NCBI GenBank assembly: GCA_017983635.1
Contig: JAGOBA010000005.1
Span: 149,833-213,832 of the forward strand
Direction: 5' to 3'
Length of the DNA: 64,000 bases
Source: Alphaproteobacteria bacterium
GTDB taxonomy: Bacteria > Pseudomonadota > Alphaproteobacteria > Micropepsales > Micropepsaceae
The translations under genes were made by a program, and so were the position numbers. Under the pieces are notes generated by a model. The model had not been told where the DNA came from and did no database searches. It saw only the letters and a list, made by a program, of their open reading frames with translations. Every line of letters starts with the position of its first letter. The first letter of the stretch is position 1. Positions 53,809 to 63,848 of the stretch are shown here, one piece after another.

Positions 53809-54861
53809 ATGGCGTCGGGGTCCATGCGCGCCGCACTGGTCAAAAACTTCGGCAGGGCGCGCGAGGTCATCGCGATCGTCGACGATCGCAAAATACCCGA
53901 ACCCCGCAGCGGCGAAGTCTTGGTGAACGTCGCTGCCGCCTCGATCAACCCGATCGAGGTTCGCCGCCGGTCCGGCTACGCGCGCACGATGATGAAGCGT
54001 CAGGGCGCGGCCGGCTTTCCCATGATCTTAGGGCTCGACTACGCCGGCGTCGTCGCCAAAGCGGGCGGGGGCTTCAAGAAGGGAGACAAAGTCTACGGCG
54101 TCAAACCCCATTCGATCACCGGCACGAACGCGGAGTACTGCGCCGTTCCTGCGAAGTTTGCGCTGCGTGCACCGTCAAACGTCGAGCTCGACCAACTCGC
54201 ATCGTTTCCGTATGCGTTCTTGACCGTCTGGTCTGCCCTCGTCGGCGGCGCGGGCCTCGTTCCGGGCAAAGCGCAAGGCAAACGCGTGTTCGTTCAAGGC
54301 GGCGCGGGCGGAACCGGAACGCTGGCGATCCAACTCTGCAAAGCCTGGGGCGCAACCGTCGCCACCAGCTGCTCGACGAAAGGCGTCGAGCTCTGCCGTT
54401 CGCTCGGCGCCGACCAAGTGATCGACTACACGAAAGAAGACTACACGCAAATCTTAAGCGACTTCGACGTCGCGCTCTGTCTGGCCGATCTCGCCGAAGA
54501 AGAGCGCATGTTGCAGACACTGAAGCCGAACGCCGGCGCCGCCTTCGTATCGATCGTTCACCCCATTGCAAGCCTGGTCGACGAACGCGGCGCTCTACGA
54601 GGGCTGGCGACCGCCTTCCTTCGCTTACGCGCCGCCAAGGCGCGCGCGCGGGCACAAGGCAAGAAATACGCTTGGGCCATTGCGAGCCCGAACCGGGCAG
54701 CGCTCGGCGAACTGAACCGGCTCGTCGCATCCGGTGCGATGCGCCCCGTGATCGACCGGACGTTCGCGCTCGACGACATTGTTGAAGCGCACGAATACGT
54801 CGAGACGGGCCGGGCAAAAGGCAAGGTGATGCTCTCGATTGCACAAGGAGTTGGCACATGA
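53809..54861 (+). CDS. Zinc-type alcohol dehydrogenase / quinone oxidoreductase (MDR family)
   Basis: A 350-residue MDR protein: GroES-like N-terminus (EVLVNVAAASINPIEVRRRS; GLDYAGVV) and Rossmann domain with VFVQGGAGGTGTLAIQLCKA. Catalytic zinc ligands are absent, so it is closer to NADPH:quinone/enoyl reductases than to true zinc ADHs. It probably reduces an unsaturated intermediate. An alternative start is ATG 53824. It overlaps the next gene (ATGA). Confidence 0.87.
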   Translation: MASGSMRAALVKNFGRAREVIAIVDDRKIPEPRSGEVLVNVAAASINPIEVRRRSGYARTMMKRQGAAGFPMILGLDYAGVVAKAGGGFKKGDKVYGVKPHSITGTNAEYCAVPAKFALRAPSNVELDQLASFPYAFLTVWSALVGGAGLVPGKAQGKRVFVQGGAGGTGTLAIQLCKAWGATVATSCSTKGVELCRSLGADQVIDYTKEDYTQILSDFDVALCLADLAEEERMLQTLKPNAGAAFVSIVHPIASLVDERGALRGLATAFLRLRAAKARARAQGKKYAWAIASPNRAALGELNRLVASGAMRPVIDRTFALDDIVEAHEYVETGRAKGKVMLSIAQGVGT

Positions 54862-56342
54862 TCGAAACCGATGTCCTGATCGTAGGCCTCGGCCCCGTCG
54901 GCGCGACCCTGGCGAACTTGCTCGGCGAACAAGGCTTCCGCGTGCTCGCAGTGGAGAAAGACACAACCGTCTATCCCCTCCCCCGGGCCGCCCACTTCGA
55001 CGCGGAAATCATGCGCATCTGGCAAGGCCTCGGCATTTTGGAAGAGGTGATGGCGGTCTCGCGCCGCGCGCCGGCATACGAATTCCGCACCGCCAAGGGC
55101 GAAGCCCTGCTGCACTACGACCTCGACGAGGTAGTCGTCGCTTCGGGCTTCGCGCCAAGCTGGATGTTCAATCAACCCGATCTCGAACGCGCACTCCGCG
55201 CCAAGCTCGCCGGCTACCCGACTGTCGAAACCCGCCTCGGCGTGCGCTTCGAAGCCTTGGAGCACATCGGCGCCGACACCATCCGCGCCACAATCGTCGA
55301 CGCGTCGGGCAAACCCGAAACCGTGCACGCGCGTTATGTCGTCGGCTGCGACGGCGCGTCGAGCCCCGTGCGCAAAGCGCTCGGCATTGCGCATTTCGAT
55401 TACGGCTTCGACGAACCGTGGCTTGTCATCGACGCGCAGGTGAAGCGCCCGGAACGCATGCCGAATCTGAACCTGCAGATCTGCGATCCGGTCCGCCCCA
55501 CGACCTGCGTGCTGATGGGTCCCGGCCGTCATCGCTGGGAATTCATGATCCGCCCCGGCGAAGACGCGCAGAGCTTCCTCGACGATCGCCGCATCGCCGA
55601 ATTCCTGAAACCGTGGGTCAACGATGGCGACGTCGAGATCGACCGCAAAGCCGTCTACCGCTTCCACGGGCTGGTCGCGAACGAATGGCGCCGCGGCCGC
55701 GTGATCCTCGCCGGCGATGCCGCGCATCAGACCCCGCCCTTCGCCGGCCAAGGCATGTGCTCCGGCATCCGCGACGCCGTGAACATCGCCTGGAAGCTCG
55801 CCCACGTTCTGCGGGGCGAAGCGAGCGAAGCGCTGCTCGACACCTATCAAACCGAACGCGAACCCCACGTCCGCGCGGTCACCGAGACCGCCATCGCCAT
55901 GGGCCGCGTCGTCTGCATCGCCGACCCGGAGGCTGCAGCCCAGCGCGACACCGCCATGCTCGCCGCAAGAGCCGCCGGCCAACAGCCCGTGCCCCCCGCC
56001 GACCCTCAACTCGGCCCCGGCGCCTTCATGCCGAACGCCCCGCGCGCCGGCACGATCTTTCCGCAAGACATCGTCGGTAACACGCGCCTCGACGACGTTC
56101 TGGGCGCCGGCGCCTGGCTCATCGCCCGGCGTGCAAGCGACGTGGCGGGCCTGCAGAATCGGTATCTCGCCCGCGTCGTTTCGCTGGAGGATGGTCCGCT
56201 CAAACCCTTCGCATCGAAACTCGCGCAGCACCTCGACGCCTGCGGCGCCGACGCTGTGCTGGTGCGCGCTGATCGATACGTGTTCGGCACTGGTACCGCG
56301 CGCGAACTGTCGAACGCTTATTCCGCCATCCTCGGCAACTGA
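54858..56342 (+). CDS. FAD-dependent hydroxylase, MhpA-like
   Basis: A 494-residue class A flavin monooxygenase resembling 3-(3-hydroxyphenyl)propionate hydroxylase: VLIVGLGPVGATLANLL, YVVGCDGASSPVRKALG and VILAGDAAHQTPPFAGQGMC. It lacks a long C-terminal thioredoxin-like domain. It is the second ring hydroxylase of the operon, so the substrate may need two hydroxylations before cleavage. Confidence 0.9.
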   Translation: MIETDVLIVGLGPVGATLANLLGEQGFRVLAVEKDTTVYPLPRAAHFDAEIMRIWQGLGILEEVMAVSRRAPAYEFRTAKGEALLHYDLDEVVVASGFAPSWMFNQPDLERALRAKLAGYPTVETRLGVRFEALEHIGADTIRATIVDASGKPETVHARYVVGCDGASSPVRKALGIAHFDYGFDEPWLVIDAQVKRPERMPNLNLQICDPVRPTTCVLMGPGRHRWEFMIRPGEDAQSFLDDRRIAEFLKPWVNDGDVEIDRKAVYRFHGLVANEWRRGRVILAGDAAHQTPPFAGQGMCSGIRDAVNIAWKLAHVLRGEASEALLDTYQTEREPHVRAVTETAIAMGRVVCIADPEAAAQRDTAMLAARAAGQQPVPPADPQLGPGAFMPNAPRAGTIFPQDIVGNTRLDDVLGAGAWLIARRASDVAGLQNRYLARVVSLEDGPLKPFASKLAQHLDACGADAVLVRADRYVFGTGTARELSNAYSAILGN

Positions 56343-56359
56343 AACGAAGGAGCCGCCGC

Positions 56360-57472
56360 GTGAATCGAATTCTGAAATGGAGCTTGATCGCTCTGGGCGC
56401 CGTCGCTGTCGTCGTTGCAGGCGGCGCCTACGCGGTCTTCCAAGTACCCGCGGTCCAAGACGTGCTTCTCGAACGCACGATACGCGGCACTCTGCTCAAG
56501 GATCGAAGCGCGCTCCTCAAGGACGACGCCTTGCGCGCGGTCGTTTGCGGCTCCGCCTCCCCCATGCCCGATCCGAACCGCGCGAAAGCCTGCATCGCCG
56601 TCTTTGCCGGCGGCAAGATGTACGTCGTCGACACGGGCCCGCAATCCGCGGGCAAACTCGCGCTGTGGCGGTTGCCGGTCTGGCACATCGGCGGCGTGCT
56701 CTACACGCACTTCCACTCCGACCACATCGGCGATCTCGGCGAACTCAATATGAACTCGTGGATTCAAGGCCGCGACAAGCCGCTCGACGTCTACGGCCCG
56801 CCGGGAGTCGAACGTGTGGTCGCCGGTTTCGCCGAAGCTTACGCCCTCGACGAGACCTACCGCATTGCGCACCACGGCGCGGACGTCGCCGTGCCCGACA
56901 ACGGTAAGATGGTCGCCCACCCGATCGCGCTCAACGGAGACCCCACGCCGGAAAGGAACCGCACCGGCGTCGTTCTCGACGACGGCACGCTCAAGATCAC
57001 GGCCATCGAGCTGAACCACGTGCCGGTCGAACCCGCCTACGCCTATCGCTTCGATTACAAAGGCCGCTCGATCGTCATCTCGGGCGACACGGCCGCGCAT
57101 CAGCCGCTCGCAGTCGCCGCTAAGAACGCCGATGTCGTCTTTCACGAGGCGCAGGGCAAAGCCATGGTCGATCGCCTGCGCGCCTTGCTCGAGGAAATGG
57201 GCAGTCGCCGCCTGGCGAAGATCATGAACGACACGCAGAGCTATCACACCTCGCCAGTCGAAGCGGCAACGCTCTTGAAGGACGCGAACGTGAAGCAGCT
57301 GATCTTCTATCACTTCACGCCGGCCGTTCCGAACGCCATCGCCGAGACGATCCTGACCCGCGGGGTTTCCGAAGTAAGACCGCACGACTGGCTCGTCGCC
57401 CGCGACGGCACGATGGTCGAACTCCCCGCCGATTCGGCGGAGATTCGCATCGGCGACATCGCAGCGAACTAG
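56360..57472 (+). CDS. Membrane-anchored metallo-beta-lactamase-fold hydrolase
   Basis: A 370-residue protein starting at GTG with AAGGAG upstream. An N-terminal TM helix or uncleaved signal (WSLIALGAVAVVVAGGAYAV) precedes an MBL domain with HFHSDHIGDL, ELNHVPVEPA, SGDTAAH and a final His in FYHFTPAVPN. It may hydrolyse a lactone or ester of the pathway in the periplasm; this is inference. Confidence 0.87.
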   Translation: MNRILKWSLIALGAVAVVVAGGAYAVFQVPAVQDVLLERTIRGTLLKDRSALLKDDALRAVVCGSASPMPDPNRAKACIAVFAGGKMYVVDTGPQSAGKLALWRLPVWHIGGVLYTHFHSDHIGDLGELNMNSWIQGRDKPLDVYGPPGVERVVAGFAEAYALDETYRIAHHGADVAVPDNGKMVAHPIALNGDPTPERNRTGVVLDDGTLKITAIELNHVPVEPAYAYRFDYKGRSIVISGDTAAHQPLAVAAKNADVVFHEAQGKAMVDRLRALLEEMGSRRLAKIMNDTQSYHTSPVEAATLLKDANVKQLIFYHFTPAVPNAIAETILTRGVSEVRPHDWLVARDGTMVELPADSAEIRIGDIAAN

Positions 57473-57476
57473 CGCC

Positions 57477-58274
57477 ATGCCCCGCGCGATCAGCATCGCC
57501 GAACCGCTCGACCTCGGCCCCTTCCGCCGCCCGATGCAAGCGATCCCGGCGCGCGTCGAAGCGGCGATCGCAAAGGGCGTCGTTCAGGGCCCCGATCTGC
57601 CTTTCACCGGTGCGGCACGGCTGCTCGACCCCGGCGCCGACGGCATCACCGACATCGTCATCCGCAACAGCGACGGCATGCTCGTCGTCTGCTGCCTCAC
57701 AGACATGCCAGGCAACACGCCGGAAATGTGGGATTGGTGGTTCGGCTGGCACAGCGTCTCGAGCGAGCGCTACAAGCTCTGGCATCCCGAAGACCACGTC
57801 GCCTCCTCCGTCTCCGAAGACCGCCGCACGCGGCCGAACTTGCGCGATCGCTATATCGGCATCGACTCCTATGTCGACGAACGCATCGCCAGCCCCGAAG
57901 TCGTGAAGCTCACGATCAGCTTCCGCCATCCCGCCACCTTCGGCCTCGACGAAGCGAAGCTGGATACGATCGGCACCGCGATCTGCGCCCGCGTCGGCCT
58001 GCGCGGCTCGCCACTGAACACCGGCCGCCTCATCCACCTGATCCGACGCACAAGCACCGGTTCGGAAATGCTGAGCCGTTTCTGGCTCGGCGATATCGAA
58101 GCGCAGATCCCGCTGATCGGCGGCGTGCTGTCGCCGTTGCTCAACACACGCAGTCGGCGCCTGCAACTGCTACCCGACCAAATGGGCCTGAATTTGCTGC
58201 TCCACTGCGCGAAAGAGATGAACCACCTCGCAGGCATCCTGCCCGAACTCCACGCGAAGTTCGCAACACCATAA
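57477..58274 (+). CDS. PhlG-like (2,4-diacetylphloroglucinol hydrolase family) C-C hydrolase
   Basis: A 265-residue protein with the DAPG hydrolase pattern MPGNTPEMWDWWFGWHSVSS, WHPEDHV and HCAKEMNHL (HxxxE zinc site). PhlG removes an acetyl group from acylated phloroglucinols by hydrolysing a C-C bond. Here it is the last gene of an aromatic operon, suggesting the natural substrate is an acyl-substituted phenol. About 260 bases without genes follow. Confidence 0.85.
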   Translation: MPRAISIAEPLDLGPFRRPMQAIPARVEAAIAKGVVQGPDLPFTGAARLLDPGADGITDIVIRNSDGMLVVCCLTDMPGNTPEMWDWWFGWHSVSSERYKLWHPEDHVASSVSEDRRTRPNLRDRYIGIDSYVDERIASPEVVKLTISFRHPATFGLDEAKLDTIGTAICARVGLRGSPLNTGRLIHLIRRTSTGSEMLSRFWLGDIEAQIPLIGGVLSPLLNTRSRRLQLLPDQMGLNLLLHCAKEMNHLAGILPELHAKFATP

Positions 58275-58524
58275 CCATGCTCCTGATCGGCAGCTGATCG
58301 ACTTGAGCCTCGCTTATCCTGTTGCCCGGTACTGCTGCGGCGCAGCAATCGCAATCGAAAGTTTCGCGCCGTTCGCAGCGATTGAAACGAAACCCCGCGC
58401 CTGCGTGGAGCCAAGCAACTCTTGAACGCGCAACAATCTCTTTGCCTTGAAGCCCGGCCCTCATTGACGCCACGCACCCCCGCGCCTATCCACTGCGCCG
58501 CAACGAACGGCTGTTTTCAGCTAG

Positions 58525-59784
<1,260 letters not shown>

Positions 59785-59789
59785 CCGTC

Positions 59790-60803
59790 ATGGCCACTAT
59801 GAACATGATCCAAGCGCTCAACTCCGCCATGGACGTGATGTTGAACAAGGACCCCGACGTTCTGATCTTCGGCGAAGACGTCGGCTACTTCGGCGGCGTC
59901 TTCCGCGCGACCGACGGTCTGCAGAAGAAGCACGGCGTGCAACGCTGCTTCGACTCGCCGATCGGCGAAAGCGGCATCGTCGCGACCGCGATCGGCATGG
60001 GCGCGTTCGGCTTGCGCCCGGTGATCGAAATCCAATTCGCGGACTACATCTACCCGGCCTACGACCAGATCGTCTCCGCCGCAGCGCGCCTACGCTATCG
60101 CTCGGCCGGCGACTTCACCTCGCCCATCACGTTGCGCTCGCCCTATGGCGGCGGCATCTTCGGCGGCCAGACCCACAGCCAAAGCCCGGAAGCGCTCTTC
60201 ACCCACGTCTGCGGTATCAAGACGGTGATCCCGTCCAACCCGTATGATGCGAAGGGCCTGCTGATCAGCGCCATCGAAGACGACGACCCTGTGATGTTCT
60301 TCGAACCGAAACGCATCTACAACGGCCCCTTCGACGGCCACCACGAACGCCCGGTACAACCCTGGTCGAAGCACCGCGCCAGCGAGGTCCCCGACGGTTA
60401 CTACACCGTGCCGCTCGGCAAGGCGGCCGTCGCGCGCGAAGGAAGCGACCTCACGATCATCGCCTACGGTACGATGGTGCACGTCGCGCTCGCCGCCACC
60501 GAAGACACCGGCATCGACGCCGAGGTTCTCGACCTGCGCACGCTGATCCCCCTCGACATCGACACGATCAAGGCCTCGGTCGAAAAGACCGGCCGCTGCG
60601 TGATCGTGCACGAAGCAACCCGTACCTCGGGCTACGGCGCCGAACTCACCGCTCTCGTGCAGGAACACTGTTTCTACCACCTCGAAGCGCCGATCGAGCG
60701 CGTCGCCGGTTGGGACACGCCCTACCCGCACGCCTTCGAGTGGCAGTATTTTCCGGGCCCCGGCCGCGTCGCCGCCGCGATGCGCCGCGCGATGGAGGGC
60801 TAA
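59790..60803 (+). CDS. bkdA2: Branched-chain 2-oxoacid dehydrogenase E1 beta subunit
   Basis: A 337-residue transketolase-like subunit: VLIFGEDVGYFGGVFRATDG, FDSPIGESGIVATAIGMGAF, FADYIYPAYDQI. It pairs with E1 alpha to bind ThDP. Five bases separate it from E1 alpha; start ATG 59790 (MATMNMIQALNSAMD) gives the usual length. Confidence 0.95.
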   Translation: MATMNMIQALNSAMDVMLNKDPDVLIFGEDVGYFGGVFRATDGLQKKHGVQRCFDSPIGESGIVATAIGMGAFGLRPVIEIQFADYIYPAYDQIVSAAARLRYRSAGDFTSPITLRSPYGGGIFGGQTHSQSPEALFTHVCGIKTVIPSNPYDAKGLLISAIEDDDPVMFFEPKRIYNGPFDGHHERPVQPWSKHRASEVPDGYYTVPLGKAAVAREGSDLTIIAYGTMVHVALAATEDTGIDAEVLDLRTLIPLDIDTIKASVEKTGRCVIVHEATRTSGYGAELTALVQEHCFYHLEAPIERVAGWDTPYPHAFEWQYFPGPGRVAAAMRRAMEG

Positions 60804-60807
60804 ACCC

Positions 60808-62094
60808 ATGGGCCGCTTTATCTTCAAACTCCCCGACGTCGGCGAAGGCACGGCCGAGGCTGAGATCGTCGCCTGGCACGTCGCCGTCGGCGACACGATC
60901 AAGGAAGACCAACACCTCGTCGACGTCATGACCGATAAGGCCACCGTCGAAATGACCTCGCCCGTTGCCGGCAAAGTCATCTCGCTGCACGGCGAGCCCG
61001 GCACCATGGCCCCGGTCGGCGCGCCGATCGTGATCTTCGAAGTCGAAGGCGAAGGCAACGAAGCGCAGGCCAAAGCCAGGAACGGCGCCGCCGCACCGGC
61101 CGTCACGAAAGCCCCGCCGCCACCGCCGAAGCTCGAGGAAAAGAAACCGGCGCCGAAGCCTGTACCCGTCGCCGCGAGACCGGAACCAGCGACCGTCGCG
61201 CCCTCGGCGCCGCGAAAATTCGGCGACAAGCCGCTCGCCTCGCCCGCCGTGCGTCAGCGCGCTACCGAGCTCGGCGTCCATCTGCAGTTCATCCACGGCA
61301 GCGGCCCCGCCGGCCGCATCAGCCACGCCGACCTCGACGCCTACATCGCCAAAGGCGCGCCCACCGGCCGCCCGTCGGCAGCCCTCGAGAAGCGCGAAGG
61401 CACGGACGACATCAAGGTCATCGGCCTGCGCCGCAAGATTGCGGAGAAAATGCAGGACACGAAGCGCCGCATCCCGCACTTCGCCTATGTCGAAGAAGTC
61501 GACATGACGGAGCTCGAAGCGCTGCGCGTGCAGATGAACGCGACCAAGCGAGCGGATCAGCCGAAGCTGACGCTGCTCCCGTTCCTGATGCGCGCGCTGA
61601 TCCGCGTGTTGCCCGACTTCCCGCAGATCAACGCCCGCTTCGACGACGACGCCGGTGTCGTGCACCGCTTTAGACCGGTCCACATCGGCATCGCGACGCA
61701 AACGCAAAACGGCCTGATCGTCCCCGTCGTGCACCACGCCGAAGCGATGGACCTCTGGCAAGCGGCCGCCGAAGTGGCCCGCGTCTCGACCGCCGCCCGC
61801 GAAAACAAGGCGACGAAGGACGAACTGACCGGCAGCACGATCACCATCACAAGCCTCGGCCCCATCGGCGGCGTGGTCACGACCCCGGTCATCAACCACC
61901 CCGAAGTCGCCATCATCGGCCCGAACGCGATTATCGAACGCCCGGTCGTTCACGACGGCCACATCGCGGTCAGAAAGATGATGAACCTGTCCTCCAGCTT
62001 CGACCATCGCGTGGTCGACGGCTACGACGCCGCCATGTTCATCCAGCGCGTGAAAGCCCTGCTCGAACACCCGGCGATGATGTTTATGGAGTAG
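60808..62094 (+). CDS. bkdB: Branched-chain 2-oxoacid dehydrogenase E2 (dihydrolipoyl acyltransferase)
   Basis: A 428-residue E2 with one lipoyl domain (lipoyl-Lys44 in MTDKATVEM), a Pro/Ala-rich hinge (APPPPPKLEEKKPAPKPVP), a subunit-binding domain (LASPAVRQRATELGV to GRISHADLDAYI) and an acyltransferase core with SSSFDHRVVDGYDAA (catalytic His). It starts 4 bases after E1 beta. A 30-bp inverted repeat directly follows its stop. Confidence 0.95.
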   Translation: MGRFIFKLPDVGEGTAEAEIVAWHVAVGDTIKEDQHLVDVMTDKATVEMTSPVAGKVISLHGEPGTMAPVGAPIVIFEVEGEGNEAQAKARNGAAAPAVTKAPPPPPKLEEKKPAPKPVPVAARPEPATVAPSAPRKFGDKPLASPAVRQRATELGVHLQFIHGSGPAGRISHADLDAYIAKGAPTGRPSAALEKREGTDDIKVIGLRRKIAEKMQDTKRRIPHFAYVEEVDMTELEALRVQMNATKRADQPKLTLLPFLMRALIRVLPDFPQINARFDDDAGVVHRFRPVHIGIATQTQNGLIVPVVHHAEAMDLWQAAAEVARVSTAARENKATKDELTGSTITITSLGPIGGVVTTPVINHPEVAIIGPNAIIERPVVHDGHIAVRKMMNLSSSFDHRVVDGYDAAMFIQRVKALLEHPAMMFME

Positions 62095-62186
62095 TCTGGG
62101 AGCGCGGGCGTCCCGCCCGCTCTTCCAAACGATCAACCGCACCACGTTTTGAAAGAAAGAGCGGGCGGGACGCCCGCGCTCCCAGA
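62095..62186. repeat. Perfect 30-bp inverted repeat between bkdB and lpdA
   Basis: The arm at 62095-62124 begins TCTGGGAGCGCGGGCGTCCC; 62157-62186 is its exact reverse complement; 32 bases lie between. Each arm is itself partly self-complementary (GCGGGCGTCCCGCCCGC). The left end abuts the bkdB stop codon and the right end lies 9 bases before lpdA. It carries no T-run and looks like an inserted palindromic element. Confidence 0.85.
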
Positions 62187-62194
62187 CAAGAAAC

Positions 62195-63595
62195 ATGACC
62201 ACCCACCTCACCCCAAAACTCCTCGTCGTCGGCGGCGGCCCCGGCGGTTACGTCGCAGCGATCCGCGCGGGTCAGCTCGGCATCGACACCGTCCTCGTCG
62301 AAGCCGACCGCCTTGGCGGCACCTGCCTGATCCGCGGCTGCATCCCCTCGAAAGCGATCATTCACGCCGCTGGCGAATTCGAATCCATGCGCCACGCCGC
62401 CGCGAAGGGGCTGCACGGCATCAAGCTCACCACCGCCCCGAAACTCGACCTCGCCGAAACCGTGAAGTGGAAAGAAGGCATCGTCACCCGCCTGAACACC
62501 GGCGTCACCGGCTTGCTCAAGCGCGCGAAGGTGAAGGTCGTGAACGGCTGGGCGACATTCACCGACGCCAAAACCTGCACCGTCGGCGACACGACGATCA
62601 CCGCCGAGCACGTGCTGCTCGCGACCGGCTCGCTCCCGGTGCAGATCCCGACGCTCCCGTTCGGCGGCCCGGTGATTTCTTCGACCGAAGCGCTCTCGCT
62701 CGACAAGCTCCCCGAAAAACTCGTCGTCGTCGGCGCAGGCTATATCGGCCTCGAGCTCGGCATCGCCTTCGCTAAGCTGGGCAGCGAAGTCACCATCGTC
62801 GAAGCGGAGAAGAACATCCTCCCCCTCTACGACACCGACCTCACCGCGCCCGTTAAACGCTGGCTCGACAAGAACAACGTGACGCTTCATCTCGGCGCAA
62901 AAGCGAAAGCCGCCGAAACCGGCAAGGGTGCAACCGCCCTCATCATCGAAACGGCAGACGGCAAAACCCAAAACCTCCCGGCCGACAAGATCCTCGTCAC
63001 CGTCGGCCGCAAGCCGAACACGCAAGGCTGGGGCCTCGAAAACATGGCCGTCGACATGGCAGGCCGCTTCGTCAAAGTCGACGATCAGTGCCGCACCTCG
63101 ATGAAGAACGTCTGGGCCGTGGGCGACCTCGTCGGCGAACCGATGCTCGAGCACAAAGCTGCAACCCAAGGCGAAATGGTCGCCGAGATTATCGCCGGCC
63201 ACAAACGCAAGTTCGCGCCCGCCGCGATCGCCGCTGTCTGCTTCACCGAACCCGAAATCGTAAGCTGCGGCCTCTCCCCCGCCGAAGCCGCGAAAGCCGG
63301 CGAAGAAACCGTCGTGGGCCAGTTCCCCTTCGCCGCCAACGGCCGCGCCCTCTCCATGGACGCCGCCGACAACGGTGGCTTCGTGCGCGTCGTCGCCAGA
63401 GAGTCCGACCACCGCGTCTTAGGCATCCAAGCCGTTGGCGCTCACGTCAGCGAACTCAGCGCCGAGTTCGCCACCGTCATGGAAATGGGAGCCATCCTCG
63501 AAGACATCGCCGGCACCATCCACGTCCACCCAACCCTGAGCGAAGCCTTCCACGAAAGCGCCCTCAAAGCACTCGGACACGCAATCCATATCTGA
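62195..63595 (+). CDS. lpdA: Dihydrolipoyl dehydrogenase (E3)
   Basis: A 466-residue flavoprotein reoxidising the E2 lipoyl group with NAD+. FAD site LVVGGGPGGYVAAIRAGQL, redox disulfide in GGTCLIRGCIPSK, NAD site VVVGAGYIGLELGIAFAKLG, and the His-Glu pair in HVHPTLSEAFHE. It completes the Bkd complex; the inverted repeat upstream could uncouple its expression from bkdB. Confidence 0.96.
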   Translation: MTTHLTPKLLVVGGGPGGYVAAIRAGQLGIDTVLVEADRLGGTCLIRGCIPSKAIIHAAGEFESMRHAAAKGLHGIKLTTAPKLDLAETVKWKEGIVTRLNTGVTGLLKRAKVKVVNGWATFTDAKTCTVGDTTITAEHVLLATGSLPVQIPTLPFGGPVISSTEALSLDKLPEKLVVVGAGYIGLELGIAFAKLGSEVTIVEAEKNILPLYDTDLTAPVKRWLDKNNVTLHLGAKAKAAETGKGATALIIETADGKTQNLPADKILVTVGRKPNTQGWGLENMAVDMAGRFVKVDDQCRTSMKNVWAVGDLVGEPMLEHKAATQGEMVAEIIAGHKRKFAPAAIAAVCFTEPEIVSCGLSPAEAAKAGEETVVGQFPFAANGRALSMDAADNGGFVRVVARESDHRVLGIQAVGAHVSELSAEFATVMEMGAILEDIAGTIHVHPTLSEAFHESALKALGHAIHI

Positions 63596-63605
63596 TGAGA
63601 GCCAC

Positions 63606-63692
63606 ATGACGCCGACCGAAATCGTGCAAGCTCAATTCGACGCGTACAACGACGGGCAAGTTAGGCGAGGCCGCTTCGCGACACCAAAATAA
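63606..63692 (+). pseudogene. N-terminal stub of an NTF2/SnoaL-like gene
   Basis: ATG 63606 encodes MTPTEIVQAQFDAYNDGQV, a typical first helix of NTF2-like proteins, then RRGRFATPK and a stop. The rest of the domain is missing, so the gene appears cut after about 19 codons. Confidence 0.5.
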
Positions 63693-63848
63693 GCCTACTA
63701 GCTGCACGAATCGCGCATGCACTGTTCGCGTCTAAGGAGAAACTTCGAACATTTGCATGCGGATACTGATGCTTCCCCGTTGCGCTGGAGGGCGACTGGT
63801 ATTGCTTGAACCCCGTTATCCAAGTCGCCAAAATCGAACGGGGGAGCA
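63693..63848. other. Short non-coding stretch
   Basis: No recognisable gene. More A+T-rich than the bkd genes, marking a shift into probable accessory DNA. It presumably holds the promoter of the following gene. Confidence 0.4.

Noticed and set aside
54558..56231. Long minus-strand open frame opposite the MhpA-like hydroxylase
   Set aside because: A shadow of a gene with complete flavin motifs; the amino-acid bias is that of a reverse complement.
60646..63412. Long minus-strand open frames opposite bkdB and lpdA
   Set aside because: Both lie opposite genes with full catalytic motifs and have no recognisable domains.
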